The notes: generated by a model not told the origin, from the letters alone. DNA of 64,000 nucleotides from Sideroxydans sp. (GCA_016124455.1 WGNQ01000002.1:1-64000); one strand, 5' to 3'; shown: positions 35,378-45,089, counted from the first letter of the stretch. Numbers and translations: made by a program.

Positions 35378-36775
35378 ATGAGCGGCAAGGAATACCGGCT
35401 GGCATCGGCAGCGCGCGGCGGGCTGCTGTTCATGCGCGGCGTTCCCGGCGTAGCCCTGGGCGACCGCGTGGTGGTGCGCGACCACGGTGGCGGCCGCCGC
35501 AACGGACAGGTGATCCGCACCTCCGACGAAGTGGTGCTGATCCAGGTGCTGGAAGGTACCGACAACCTCGATCTCGAACGTACCTGGGTGCGCTTCCTCG
35601 ACCAGCCGTTTGAAATTCCGCTGAGCCCGGATATTCTCGGCCGGGTATTCACCGGGCTGGGACAACCGCGCGATGAACGGCCACCGCTGTTCTCCCCGCT
35701 TAAACGCAACGTCAACGGCGCACCGGTCAATCCCGCCGCACGCGCCTATCCGCGCGAATTCATCCAGACCGGCATTTCCTCGGTGGATGGGCTCAACTCG
35801 CTGGTGCGCGGCCAGAAACTGCCGATCTTCTCCGGCTCCGGCCTGCCGCATAACCGGCTCGCCGCGCAGATCGTGCGCCAGGCACGGCTGCCGGGCGATG
35901 ACTCGCAATTCGCCGTGGTATTTGCGGCCATGGGCGTTTCGTTCAGTGACGCCAGCTTCTTCCGCGAGACATTTTCCGACAGCGGCGTGTTGCGCAATGT
36001 AGTGATGTTCCTCAATCTCGCCGACGAACCCTCCATCGAACGCCTGATCCTGCCGCGCGCCGCACTGACCGTGGCGGAATACCTCGCGTTCGACCTCGAC
36101 CTGCATGTGCTGGTGGTAATGACCGACATGACGCACTACGCCGAAGCATTGCGTGAGGTCGCCACCGCCAAGGGAGACGTGCCTGCACGCAAAGGCTACC
36201 CCGGCTACCTGTATTCCGATCTGGCGGAAATCTACGAGCGCGCGGGGCGCATTCGCGAACGGCATGGCTCCATCACCATGGTGCCGGTGGTATCGATGCC
36301 CTCGGACGACATCACCCACCCCATTCCCGACCTCACCGGCTACATCACCGAAGGTCAGCTGGTGCTTAGCCGCACGCTCAACAACGAAGGAGTCTACCCG
36401 CCGGTGGACATCCCGCCTTCGCTGTCGCGCCTGATGAAGGACGGCATCGGCAAGGAGCACACGCGCGAGGATCATGGCCGTCTTGCCGGGCAGCTCTATG
36501 CTTCCTACGCCCGTGCGCTGGAAGTACGCAACCTGGCCTCCATCATCGGCGCCGATGAGTTATCGGAAACCGACCAGAATTACCTCGCCTTTGCCGGGGC
36601 CTTCGAGCAGCGCTTTGTTGGGCAAGGCGAAGACGAGGATCGCAGCGTCATCGAAACCCTGAATCTTGCCTGGGATCTGCTCGCGTTGCTGCCGCCGGAA
36701 GCCTTGACCCGCGTCAACGAAGCGGACCTGGCCAAATACCATCGCTGGCAGGGCGCCACAACAGAAGCGCCATGA
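35378..36775 (+). CDS. ntpB: V/A-type ATPase subunit B
   Basis: 465 residues from ATG 35378 (GGAG site); an upstream extension to 35273 is only overlap with subunit A. Non-catalytic head subunit with the degenerate P-loop SGSGLPHNRLAAQI and FAAMGVSFSDASFF, plus the GSITMVPVVSMPSDDITHPIPDLTGYI region. It alternates with subunit A in the hexamer. Confidence 0.96.
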   Translation: MSGKEYRLASAARGGLLFMRGVPGVALGDRVVVRDHGGGRRNGQVIRTSDEVVLIQVLEGTDNLDLERTWVRFLDQPFEIPLSPDILGRVFTGLGQPRDERPPLFSPLKRNVNGAPVNPAARAYPREFIQTGISSVDGLNSLVRGQKLPIFSGSGLPHNRLAAQIVRQARLPGDDSQFAVVFAAMGVSFSDASFFRETFSDSGVLRNVVMFLNLADEPSIERLILPRAALTVAEYLAFDLDLHVLVVMTDMTHYAEALREVATAKGDVPARKGYPGYLYSDLAEIYERAGRIRERHGSITMVPVVSMPSDDITHPIPDLTGYITEGQLVLSRTLNNEGVYPPVDIPPSLSRLMKDGIGKEHTREDHGRLAGQLYASYARALEVRNLASIIGADELSETDQNYLAFAGAFEQRFVGQGEDEDRSVIETLNLAWDLLALLPPEALTRVNEADLAKYHRWQGATTEAP

Positions 36776-37404
36776 AAAACCGCCTCAAGGTCCGTCCCAC
36801 CAAGAACACCCTGCTCTCGCTGCGCCGGCAAATCGTGTCATTGCAGCATGGGCATGACCTGCTCGAACGCAAGCGCGAATTGCTCACCCGCCTGGTCCAC
36901 CAGCGCCTCAGGAAATACCGCGAGTTGCGCCTTACCGTCAGCCAGGCCCTGCAGGGCGCTTACCACTGGCTGTCCATCGCCCACATGCGCATGGGCAGCA
37001 CCCAGTTGCGGCAGGCCGTGCTGGGACAGAAACCGGTACTGTCGGTATATATCCTGCCGCGCAGCAGCATCGGCGTTGAATACCCCACGGTATCGGTGGA
37101 GAGTGCGCCCCTGCTGCCGATCGGGCTGATGTGGACTGATGCAAGCTTTGACGAAGCACGCAGCCGCATGACGGAAATCGCCATGTTGCTGGCGCAGCTG
37201 GGAGAAGCGGAAACTGCATTGTGGCGGCTGCTGACCGAACAGCGCAAAACCCAGAAGCGGGTCAACGCACTCAAGTACAACGTCATTCCGCGCTACCGGA
37301 CCACCATCCGCTACATCGAATCCGTATTGTCCGAGGAAGAACGCGACACGCTGTTCCAGCTCAAGGTCATGCGCGAACAGGCTGAGACGGTTGACGGCAT
37401 TTAG
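36772..37404 (+). CDS. ntpD: V/A-type ATPase central shaft subunit D
   Basis: 210 residues. The N-terminal RPTKNTLLSLRRQIVSLQHGHDLLERKRELL and C-terminal RRVNALKYNVIPRYRTTIRYIESVL-like helices form the rotating coiled coil of the shaft. It overlaps subunit B by 4 bp and is the last gene of the operon, 14 bp from the convergent histidine kinase gene. Confidence 0.95.
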   Translation: MKNRLKVRPTKNTLLSLRRQIVSLQHGHDLLERKRELLTRLVHQRLRKYRELRLTVSQALQGAYHWLSIAHMRMGSTQLRQAVLGQKPVLSVYILPRSSIGVEYPTVSVESAPLLPIGLMWTDASFDEARSRMTEIAMLLAQLGEAETALWRLLTEQRKTQKRVNALKYNVIPRYRTTIRYIESVLSEEERDTLFQLKVMREQAETVDGI

Positions 37405-37418
37405 CAGATAACTCCTGG

Positions 37419-39359
37419 TTAGCGGTTTCCCGCCAGCAAGAATATGATCAGCGAGCGCAGCTTCGCAGGCCGGACTGGCTTGTGCAGCAGATGCCTCCCC
37501 TCCGCCGCAACCTTTTTCAGGACCTCAGCAGAAGTATCGCCGCTGACCAGGATGGCGGGAACATGCCGGCGATAGGTACGCTCAGCCCACTTGATGACAT
37601 CCAGCCCATTGCCGTCGCCGAGGCCGTAATCGCAAATCAGCAGATTAAATTCCGTTTTCGATATCAGGTCGCGCGCCTCCTCGACAGACTCCGCCACGTC
37701 AACCGTCCCCCCCCAGGATTCAAGTATGCCCCTGGTCCCGGCAAGCACCAGCGGGTCGTCGTCCACCACCATCACCCGGACATTTTCCAGCCGTGCCGAT
37801 GACTCCCGGAACGATCGCCCCGACACCGGGAGCAGCAATTGCCCGGCGGAATGCCTGTCTTCTATAGCCAGATTCACAACAGGCACGTCAATGGCAAACA
37901 CCGAACCTTTGCCCGGCGCGGAACGCAACGAGAAGGGATGTTTGAGCAGCCGCGACAGCCGGTCGACTATGGCCAGGCCGAGTCCCAACCCTTTTTCCCT
38001 GTGCCGCACCACATTATCCAGCTGGAAAAATTCACGGAAAATATTCTTCTGGCTTTCGACCGGGATTCCCGGCCCGTTGTCGCGCACCTCGATGCGCAGG
38101 TAATCCCTCCGTTTGCGACACGCCACCAGAACCCGCCCGTCCTGGGGCGTGTAACTGATCGCATTGTTCACCAGATTAAGCAAAATACGTTCGAGCAGAA
38201 CCGAGTCGCTCTCCACATAGTCATCCGCGGGCCGGATATGCAAGGTGATGCCTTTTCTGGTGGCAACCGGTACGTAATCCTGCATCATGCGATTCAGGAC
38301 AAACTGGATCGGAAAGATTGCCATTTTCGGTTTCACGGCACCGGCATCCAGCTTCGAGATGTCCAGCAGCGAGCTCAGCATGCTGGACATCGCGGCCGTG
38401 GACTGCTCGATCAATGCCACGATCTGGAGCTGCTCCGGGGTCTTGACCTTGTCGCGCAGTTCGTCAATAAACAATCCCAGGGCATGCATAGGCTGGCGCA
38501 AGTCGTGGCTGGCCGCAGCGAGAAAGCGGCTCTTGTCCTGGCTGGCATCCTCTGCCGCATCCTTTTGATGGCGCAGCTCTTCCGTGGCCTCGGCAATTTT
38601 CTGCTCCAGCGACACCCGATCCTGGTGCAGCTGGCTTGCCATCTTGTTAACCCCCTGCGCAAGCTGTTCCAGTTCTGCTATCGCCAGCGGATGGATATAG
38701 GTATCAAGCCTGCCCTCACCGATGCGATGAATGGCATCATTCATTTCCAGGATCGGTCTGGTAATCTTCCGGGCAATCCGCAATGCAGCAAAAAAGCTTG
38801 CCGCATACACCAGGATGATCATCAGGAAATTGCGGACGAGTATATTGTTCTTCTGGTGGTTCAAATGTCGCTTGCTGACTTCCATGACCACCCAGCCCAA
38901 TGGCTTCCCGGGGGCATTCCTGGAGCTTACGTCATAACTCAATTCGTCCAGTTTGACTTGCGTCGGCACAATGGGCTCATACAGCCACAATGAGTTGCCG
39001 TCCTGGTAAATGCGATGCGCAGCATCCAGGCTTGCGGGTGCCGGCGCACTCACACCATTCTTGGCCTCAGACGCCATCAGCACATTCGCCCCGGTATCAT
39101 AGATAACGATACGGTTCACGCTCCGTTCGGTAAATGCCGTATCGACATAGCTCCTGAGCAGGTCGGCATTGCCCGAAAAAACCGCATACTCACTGGAATA
39201 CGCGAGCTGCCGGAGCATAGACTCCGACCTTTCGAGCAAGGCTTTATTCAGGTCATCAAATCGCATGTACACCGAATAGCTCTCGAGCAGGACGATCATC
39301 AGCATGATCGGAATAATCGCGACCAGCATGGTTTGACGTTCGATACCATTGCGCTTCAT
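37419..39359 (-). CDS. Hybrid sensor histidine kinase with receiver domain
   Basis: 646 residues: a membrane helix (12-29), a periplasmic sensor of about 145 residues, a second helix (177-195), HAMP (about 196-250), dimerisation domain with phospho-acceptor H285 (ASHDLRQPMHAL), ATPase domain (N-box NLVNNAISYTP; DNGPGIP; GLGLGLAIV) and a C-terminal receiver with D577 (ICDYGLGDGNG). There is no output domain, so a separate regulator must receive the signal. It overlaps the binding-protein gene by 4 bp, as part of a receptor/binding protein/kinase operon. Confidence 0.93.
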   Translation of the reverse strand: MKRNGIERQTMLVAIIPIMLMIVLLESYSVYMRFDDLNKALLERSESMLRQLAYSSEYAVFSGNADLLRSYVDTAFTERSVNRIVIYDTGANVLMASEAKNGVSAPAPASLDAAHRIYQDGNSLWLYEPIVPTQVKLDELSYDVSSRNAPGKPLGWVVMEVSKRHLNHQKNNILVRNFLMIILVYAASFFAALRIARKITRPILEMNDAIHRIGEGRLDTYIHPLAIAELEQLAQGVNKMASQLHQDRVSLEQKIAEATEELRHQKDAAEDASQDKSRFLAAASHDLRQPMHALGLFIDELRDKVKTPEQLQIVALIEQSTAAMSSMLSSLLDISKLDAGAVKPKMAIFPIQFVLNRMMQDYVPVATRKGITLHIRPADDYVESDSVLLERILLNLVNNAISYTPQDGRVLVACRKRRDYLRIEVRDNGPGIPVESQKNIFREFFQLDNVVRHREKGLGLGLAIVDRLSRLLKHPFSLRSAPGKGSVFAIDVPVVNLAIEDRHSAGQLLLPVSGRSFRESSARLENVRVMVVDDDPLVLAGTRGILESWGGTVDVAESVEEARDLISKTEFNLLICDYGLGDGNGLDVIKWAERTYRRHVPAILVSGDTSAEVLKKVAAEGRHLLHKPVRPAKLRSLIIFLLAGNR

Positions 39360-40309
39360 CGATCACTCTCCACAGCATGTTTAATTTCTTCCCGCAGGGA
39401 ATCCGGATCCTTGACCTTCAGGCTTAGGGAATTGGCGACCTGGCGGTTGACGGCCACTTCAAACTGCCGGGGATAGGTCGCTGGCGGCAGGCTGCCTGTC
39501 TGGAAGAACTGCCTGATCACCATGGCAGCCTGATTGGCAAATTGCTCTTGCGTAGTGAACACGGCACACAAGGCACCGGCCTTTACATAGGCTGGCGAGA
39601 ATCCAATCAGCGGGATCCTGGCACGATATGACTCCAGCAGAATGTCACGTATCGTCGAACTGTTGTAGACAAGTGCATCAGGCAAGGCCAGCAATACCTC
39701 GCTGCCCCGGGTAACCTGGTGTACCCCCTCCCGGAGGGGGGCCGCATCGCTTATATGTTGCTCATACAGGGTATATCCCGACTCTGTAGCTGCCTGCCTT
39801 AATTCGAGCAGCCTGGTCCGGGAATAGCCGTCATACAGGACACCGATACGCCTTGCTTCCGGCAGCTCCGCAGAGATCAGGGCGAGCTGCCGCGCAAAAG
39901 GCTGATCAAGAAAGATGGCAGAAAAACCATCCGTGCCACTTCGTTTGGGGAAATTGTGCAGCAGCTCCTCATATCCGGATTTGGGAATCAGGAGATTGAG
40001 CACGACCGGGGCATCGCTGTTCGCTGCAGCAACCGATGCGCGCATACCGACGGCAATAACCAGCCCGTTATGCGGGATCCTGCTGTCTGCATCCACAACC
40101 TCCACCTCATCACCGGGCAGGGCCGCGCGCAGTGCCCCGACCAACTCCATGTATGGGGCGCCCTGCGCGCTCAGAACTACAGTCAGGTTATCTGCGTAGC
40201 TGTTGCCGGCAATGCCTGCGACAAGCCCGAATAGCGCCAGCCAGCTGGCAATGACACGCTTCGCTGAGAGAGGTGTGGAAAGAAAGGAATAAGCCCGGTT
40301 AGAAATCAA
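39356..40309 (-). CDS. ABC transporter substrate-binding-like protein (PF04392 type)
   Basis: 317 residues with an N-terminal signal (about 1-39, ending GNSYA). The two-lobe periplasmic binding fold fits the ABC_sub_bind family: DQPFARQLALISAELPEARRIGVLYD and LLALPDALVYNSSTIRDILLESYRARIPLIGFSPAYVKAGAL. No ABC permease or ATPase is adjacent. It overlaps the receptor gene by 11 bp and the kinase by 4 bp, so it may present ligand to the kinase rather than to a transporter. Confidence 0.82.
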   Translation of the reverse strand: MISNRAYSFLSTPLSAKRVIASWLALFGLVAGIAGNSYADNLTVVLSAQGAPYMELVGALRAALPGDEVEVVDADSRIPHNGLVIAVGMRASVAAANSDAPVVLNLLIPKSGYEELLHNFPKRSGTDGFSAIFLDQPFARQLALISAELPEARRIGVLYDGYSRTRLLELRQAATESGYTLYEQHISDAAPLREGVHQVTRGSEVLLALPDALVYNSSTIRDILLESYRARIPLIGFSPAYVKAGALCAVFTTQEQFANQAAMVIRQFFQTGSLPPATYPRQFEVAVNRQVANSLSLKVKDPDSLREEIKHAVESDR

Positions 40310-42332
40310 TGGTCGCAGTAAGGTAAGCTCGCCTGTTGAAGATTAACCCGCTGTAGCCTGTAGAATTATCCTGTAATGCATTTTGCAGCACCAGTGCTAC
40401 ATCCCCGCCTATCCGGCCTCCTCCCGCATGCCTGGCCCCGAAGTGCCGGGCCACGCGCGTATCGACCCGGCGCATGAGCGGCTGGGGTGTTACCCCGTCC
40501 AGTATGGTAACGGGATCCTGCTGGTAATAGCCAAAACTGAATGACACACCATCGCTGATATTGCTCGCAAACAGGATGCTACCGCTATTATGCGGTACCG
40601 TTTTGCTGAAATTCGCAACGGCGGCCTGAAACAATGGAACGACCGGGGCCAGCAACGGGGTTCCCACCCCAACGGCTCCGACCGTTTCACGGGCAAAGTT
40701 AACCGTCAAGCTGTTCCTGCCCTCCCACCAGCTGTATTTGACGGTGCTTTCCAGCCCTGTATAAGTGGCACTGAATTCGTTGCGAAAATCATAGGTCGAC
40801 ACAGTCGAGCCCGGAACCAGCCGGTAATCCACCCAGATGATGTCAGATACCTGTTCCCGGTAAAAACGCGCGTCGACAGTCAGCCCCAATTCGCGGAACT
40901 CGCCGAGGTAACCTATTTCATGTGACAGCGCACGCTCCGGGCGCAAATTCCCGCTCGCCAGGAATTCCTGCCGGAGCGCTGTTCCCAGCATAAAACGACG
41001 ATTGGAACTTTGCTCGATCATTGAAGGATTGCGATAGGCGATGGAAACCCCGGCGCGCAATGTCTGCTCAGGCGTCAGGTGATAGTTAAGCGCTACCCGC
41101 GGAGAAGTATTGTGATGCCCCATACCATCGTTCTCCAGCATGGCGCCCGCATTCAGCACCAGTTTCGGCAGAACATGCCACTCATCGTGCGCGAACACCC
41201 GGTACTGCATCAATCGTTGCGACGTCAGGAAATTGGCCGGGGAATCCAGGTTCTCCTGGCGTACGCCTGTGCCCCATACCACGCGATTGGCGTCCCCGGC
41301 CTGGAATGTATGCTGGATCTCCAGCTCATTACGCTGGGCCCTGGTCGAGTCATCGATCCAGTACTGGGTCCCCAGAATAGGAAAGCTGTATCGGGTATCT
41401 CTCGAAGTACGCGAAATATGGTTGAAGCTTAACTTGAGGTCGCTGTCCGGCTGAATGGTATGCAGCCAGGTCAGCTGCAGGAAATCGGAAGTATTTCTTA
41501 TCAGTCGTGGCGACTCGGTAATGCTCTTGCTTGTCGTTTGCGTCAGCAGATATCCCGCAGCCCGGCTGCCCGCACTCACGCCTCCCTGGAAATCAAAACT
41601 GTCCACACCATCAGGATGATAATTTGCCCGCACATTGGCCATGCGCGTACTGGTTCCATCGTAATATTTCTTCGACCCCAGCCCTCCGTCTGCATTCCCG
41701 GCTACGGTAAAACGGTAATCGAAATCCTCACGGCCTCCCCCGAAATGTGCGGCAAAATCCGATGCCCCGTCGCTCCCGTATGTCTTGGAGACTGTTCCGC
41801 CACGCACCGATGCAGCATCTCGCGTAACGATATTGATCACCCCCTGCAATGAATTCGAGCCATGTGAAGCCGCAGCCGGGCCGCGTACTACCTCGATATG
41901 GTCAATATCGTCGATTTGCAGCGGGATATCCTCCCAGTCAACGGAATTAAACGGGGGCATGAACAATGTCCGTCCGTCCACCAGCACCTGCATGCGCCGG
42001 GTATAGGTATCTGTCCCGCCCAGCAGGGAAACCAGGGATGTAGATCCATCCTGATACCCCACATACATGCCGGGCACCATCATCAACAAATCCTGGACCT
42101 TCCTGAATCCGGATGCCTCGATCATGTTGCGGTCGATAATGGTTACCGCATTGGGCGAATCCGATAATGGCTGCACCATACGCGAAGCGCTCAGGACAAT
42201 AGGCAAGTCTTGCAGATAGGCACTCTCGGACGGCAACTTGAACTCCGTCGCAGCACCAGGGCGAATGACCAGAAAGAAAATTGCGATGGGGTATCCACAC
42301 CATCGCACCCGGGCCAATAGTGTATTGCGCAT
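40299..42332 (-). CDS. TonB-dependent outer-membrane receptor
   Basis: 677 residues from ATG 42332, chosen for its GGAGGAGTTG site; ATG 42368 lacks one. A signal peptide (ending near PGAATEF) precedes a plug domain (PIVLSASRMVQPLSDSPNAVTIIDRNMIEASGFRKV; then MQVLVDGRTLF and IEVVRGPAAASHGSNSLQGVINIVT), followed by a beta barrel ending in Phe (LTATIDF). The ligand is unknown. It is the first gene of an operon with a binding protein and histidine kinase. Confidence 0.93.
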   Translation of the reverse strand: MRNTLLARVRWCGYPIAIFFLVIRPGAATEFKLPSESAYLQDLPIVLSASRMVQPLSDSPNAVTIIDRNMIEASGFRKVQDLLMMVPGMYVGYQDGSTSLVSLLGGTDTYTRRMQVLVDGRTLFMPPFNSVDWEDIPLQIDDIDHIEVVRGPAAASHGSNSLQGVINIVTRDAASVRGGTVSKTYGSDGASDFAAHFGGGREDFDYRFTVAGNADGGLGSKKYYDGTSTRMANVRANYHPDGVDSFDFQGGVSAGSRAAGYLLTQTTSKSITESPRLIRNTSDFLQLTWLHTIQPDSDLKLSFNHISRTSRDTRYSFPILGTQYWIDDSTRAQRNELEIQHTFQAGDANRVVWGTGVRQENLDSPANFLTSQRLMQYRVFAHDEWHVLPKLVLNAGAMLENDGMGHHNTSPRVALNYHLTPEQTLRAGVSIAYRNPSMIEQSSNRRFMLGTALRQEFLASGNLRPERALSHEIGYLGEFRELGLTVDARFYREQVSDIIWVDYRLVPGSTVSTYDFRNEFSATYTGLESTVKYSWWEGRNSLTVNFARETVGAVGVGTPLLAPVVPLFQAAVANFSKTVPHNSGSILFASNISDGVSFSFGYYQQDPVTILDGVTPQPLMRRVDTRVARHFGARHAGGGRIGGDVALVLQNALQDNSTGYSGLIFNRRAYLTATIDF

Positions 42333-42476
42333 CAACTCCTCCTGAACTGTTTTTTTATTATGAGCCAAACACCCTCCACCGCTTGCATGGCAGGGCTAAT
42401 TGGAAGACGCTGCTTGAAATTGCCATTTCCAATAACCACCTGAATCCCCAAGGTTATCCTGACAGCGCAGCTGCCG

Positions 42477-42520
42477 CAGAACCCAAACGGGCACTATTGC
42501 CCCCCTGCCGTTTGGTTCTG
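42477..42520. promoter_or_regulatory. Imperfect inverted repeat upstream of the receptor gene
   Basis: CAGAACCCAAACGG (42477-42490) pairs with CCGTTTGGTTCTG (42508-42520) with one bulged base and a 17-base loop. There is no T-run after it on either strand, so it is not a classic terminator; it may be a leader structure or regulator site. Confidence 0.4.
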
Positions 42521-42521
42521 G

Positions 42522-42559
42522 ATAGAAAGGTATAGAAAATCGGCGGAAAAGTATAGAAA
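42522..42559. repeat. Three phased ATAGAAA direct repeats upstream of the receptor operon
   Basis: ATAGAAA occurs at 42522-42528, 42532-42538 and 42553-42559. The start-to-start distances are 10 and 21 bp, which puts all copies on the same face of the helix. They lie about 190-230 bp before the receptor start and just after the small gene 42606-42839, and look like binding sites for an activator. Confidence 0.5.
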
Positions 42560-42605
42560 TCCGGTATGCAAATACACTGCACTGCTTCGCTAATTATGCC
42601 CCGCT

Positions 42606-42839
42606 TCATTCATAACCCAGATAGGCATACATCCGGCCAAGAAACTGTTCCATATCAACGGCCGCAAGATCGGGCGACATCGTTACCTGCCTGGCATGTC
42701 GGGAAGAAACACTGTCCTGACATGCCAGAGAAAGTGCCGGATTCCAGCCTGAATTCATGACTTCCGGTCCGTATGCTTTTTCCATTGCAGCATCGTGCTC
42801 GATTACGTAATCGCTCATGCTCATTATTACGGCAGCCAT
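42606..42839 (-). CDS. Small hypothetical protein (77 residues)
   Basis: A short acidic protein, MAAVIMSMSDYVIEHDAAME at the start and FLGRMYAYLGYE at the end, with no signal or membrane segment and no family I recognise. A strong GGAGGTGCGTC site precedes the ATG, which is the main reason to call it a gene. It lies upstream of, and on the same strand as, the TonB receptor operon. Confidence 0.5.
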   Translation of the reverse strand: MAAVIMSMSDYVIEHDAAMEKAYGPEVMNSGWNPALSLACQDSVSSRHARQVTMSPDLAAVDMEQFLGRMYAYLGYE

Positions 42840-42913
42840 GACGCACCTCCAGTCTTGTTTCAGCCGGTCAACCGCCGGGCTGTAAATACATATCGACCTG
42901 GGTACGGAGAAGT

Positions 42914-43705
42914 TTAGTGATGCGCTCGCTGACGTGCAGCCTCAAACAAACACACGGCTGCGGCCACGGCTGCATTCAAGGACTCGACCCTTCCAGGCAT
43001 GGGAATGGTGAATGGCTGGCAGATGTCGAGCAGACCGGCGGACAATCCGGCCCCCTCGTTGCCGATGGCAAATCCGAGGGGGCCGCCCAGATCGCAGTCG
43101 TACAGGCTTGCTGTCGCCTGCAACGCAGCGGCATATACCTTGCCCGGAAAGCTGGTTGCCAGCGCCGGCAGTTCAACAGACTCGTGGATGCTTAACGCAA
43201 AGTGTCCGCCCATGCCTGCACGCAGCACCTTTGGCGACCAGGCATCGGCACACCCTTGGGACATGAATACCGCATCGCAGCCTGCGGCGGCGGCAGAACG
43301 CACCATGGAGCCAAGATTGCCCGGATCCTGGATATCTTCCAGCAGCAGGCAAAAACGGCTGTGTGTGGCGGAGACTGCAGGTTGCGACGGCTCAATCAGC
43401 GCCAGTATGCCGCTCGGCGTCTTGAGTTCGGAAAGCTCGGCGAACAGATTATCGTCGAGCCGGGTAAGCGGAATATCGGACAGCTGCTGAAGCAATGCCG
43501 CCACTTCGTCATCCTGCAGGGCGGCCTGCGTCGCTACCAGCTGCAGCGGACGCTTGCCACTGGCAATGCAAGCCGACAGCAGGTGTACACCATCCAGCAG
43601 CGTCTGCCCCGCCTTGCGGCGCTGGCGTGCCGAGCCGGCCAGCCTGACCAATTCCTTGAACAACGGATTGTCGCGCGAGGAAATGTGTTTCACCGCAGCG
43701 CTCAC
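42914..43705 (-). CDS. RNA 2'-O-methyltransferase, TrmH/SpoU family
   Basis: 263 residues. The N-terminal substrate-binding domain (HISSRDNPLFKELVRLAGSARQRRKAGQTLLDG) is followed by the SPOUT fold with motif 1 EDIQDPGNLGSMVRSAAAAG, motif 2 GFAIGNEGAGLS and motif 3 IPMPGRVESLNAAVAAAV. It methylates a ribose in rRNA or tRNA; the exact target is not predictable. It is the last gene of the ratA-to-scpB operon, 2 bp after scpB. Confidence 0.92.
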   Translation of the reverse strand: MSAAVKHISSRDNPLFKELVRLAGSARQRRKAGQTLLDGVHLLSACIASGKRPLQLVATQAALQDDEVAALLQQLSDIPLTRLDDNLFAELSELKTPSGILALIEPSQPAVSATHSRFCLLLEDIQDPGNLGSMVRSAAAAGCDAVFMSQGCADAWSPKVLRAGMGGHFALSIHESVELPALATSFPGKVYAAALQATASLYDCDLGGPLGFAIGNEGAGLSAGLLDICQPFTIPMPGRVESLNAAVAAAVCLFEAARQRAHH

Positions 43706-43707
43706 GC

Positions 43708-44310
43708 TCAGGAGGCCGCTTGCTCGTCCTGTTCCAGCAGGCCGCTCATTTCTTCCAGCGACGGCAATTCCTGCAACGAGCGCAGGTTGAGGTCGTCCAG
43801 CATCTGCTTGGTGGTGGCGAACAGCGATGGTTTGCCCGGTACGTCACGGGTGCCAACCACATCGATCCAGCCGCGCGCTTCCAGCGTCTTGAGAATTTGC
43901 GACGACACCACTACGCCGCGTATCTCCTCAATGTCGCCGCGGGTAACCGGCTGGCGATAGGCGATGATCGCCAGCGTTTCCATCACCGCACGTGAATAAC
44001 GCGGGGGTTTCTGCGGATTGAGGCGATCCAGCCATACCTGCATTTCCGGACGAGCGCGGAAGCGCCAGCCGTTGGCCACGCGGCCAAGCTCCACGCCGCT
44101 GTCCGCGTAGTCCTGCACCAGCTGTTCCAGCAGCTCCTCCACAAACTTGTTGTCCAGCGGCGTATCGCTGAGCTTTTTGAGTTCTGCCAGCGACAGCGGC
44201 TCTTGCGTCGTCAGCAGTGCTGCTTCCAGCACCTGCTTGAACTGTGCCGCATCGACCGGCACAGCGGCTTCCTCATTCTGCGGCGACAAGGTTTCGGCTT
44301 GCTCGGACAT
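43708..44310 (-). CDS. scpB: Segregation and condensation protein ScpB
   Basis: ScpB dimers bind the ScpA kleisin and SMC to compact the chromosome. From ATG 44310 it is 200 residues (site GGGGAATATC); an open frame to 44442 is only scpA overlap. Winged-helix repeats are seen at [20 protein letters not shown] and [43 protein letters not shown], the second being diagnostic. It overlaps scpA by 38 bp. Confidence 0.94.
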   Translation of the reverse strand: MSEQAETLSPQNEEAAVPVDAAQFKQVLEAALLTTQEPLSLAELKKLSDTPLDNKFVEELLEQLVQDYADSGVELGRVANGWRFRARPEMQVWLDRLNPQKPPRYSRAVMETLAIIAYRQPVTRGDIEEIRGVVVSSQILKTLEARGWIDVVGTRDVPGKPSLFATTKQMLDDLNLRSLQELPSLEEMSGLLEQDEQAAS

Positions 44311-45085
44311 AGATATTCCCCAGAGTTTCGGATTGCGTAATTTCAACCAAAGTTTCTTTTGCCAGTTCCAGGATCGCGATGAACGACACCACCAGTTGCG
44401 GGATGCCGCCATTCGCATCGAACAGGTTCTCGAACGCCTCAAACTCGCCGTGACGCAGGGTACGCAGGATATGCGTCATGCGCTCGCGCACCGATAGTTC
44501 TTCACGGCGCACCTTGTGGTGTGCATTCTGCTTGGCGCGCGCCAGTATTGCCAGCCAGGCCTGGCGTAAATCCTCCACGGCGACATTGGGCAGGCGCTCG
44601 ACCACGGTACGCTCGATCAGCACCTGCACCAGCTCGAAATCACGCCCGGCCTGTGGCAATTCGTTGAGTTTCTGCGCAGCCAGTTTCATCTGTTCATATT
44701 CCAGCAGGCGACGCATCAACTCGGCGCGCGGATCCTCACCGCCCTCTTCTTCGTTCGCCTTGGGCGGACGCGGCAACAGCATGCGCGACTTGATTTCGAT
44801 CAGCACTGCGGCCATCAACAGGTATTCCGCCGCCAGTTCCAGACGATGGCGCTGCATCATGTCGATGTAGCTCATGTACTGCTGGGTCAGCTGCGCCATC
44901 GGAATGTCGAGCACGTCGAGATTGTGCTTGCGAATCAGGTACAGCAGCAGGTCCAGCGGCCCCTGGAAAGTTTCCAGCACCACCTCCAGCGCATCCGGAG
45001 GAATGTACAGATCCTGCGGCATCTCCAGCAGCGGTTCGCCGTGGATATGTGCGACAGGATTGGCTGGCTGGGCGGTTTCGGTCAT
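44273..45085 (-). CDS. scpA: Segregation and condensation protein ScpA
   Basis: 270-residue kleisin. The N-terminal [28 protein letters not shown] segment binds the SMC neck, a central acidic linker follows ([16 protein letters not shown]), and the C-terminal winged helix ([30 protein letters not shown]) binds the SMC head. It lies 4 bp after trpS in a minus-strand operon and overlaps scpB. Confidence 0.95.
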   Translation of the reverse strand: MTETAQPANPVAHIHGEPLLEMPQDLYIPPDALEVVLETFQGPLDLLLYLIRKHNLDVLDIPMAQLTQQYMSYIDMMQRHRLELAAEYLLMAAVLIEIKSRMLLPRPPKANEEEGGEDPRAELMRRLLEYEQMKLAAQKLNELPQAGRDFELVQVLIERTVVERLPNVAVEDLRQAWLAILARAKQNAHHKVRREELSVRERMTHILRTLRHGEFEAFENLFDANGGIPQLVVSFIAILELAKETLVEITQSETLGNIYVRASRNLVAAE

Positions 45086-45089
45086 GGCA

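Noticed and set aside
35312-36475. Open frame of 387 codons opposite V-ATPase subunit B
   Set aside because: It is the shadow of a strongly conserved gene with no motif or ribosome site of its own.
42477-42520. Rho-independent terminator of the small gene
   Set aside because: The stem is good, but no T-run follows on either strand, so it was listed only as a possible regulatory structure.
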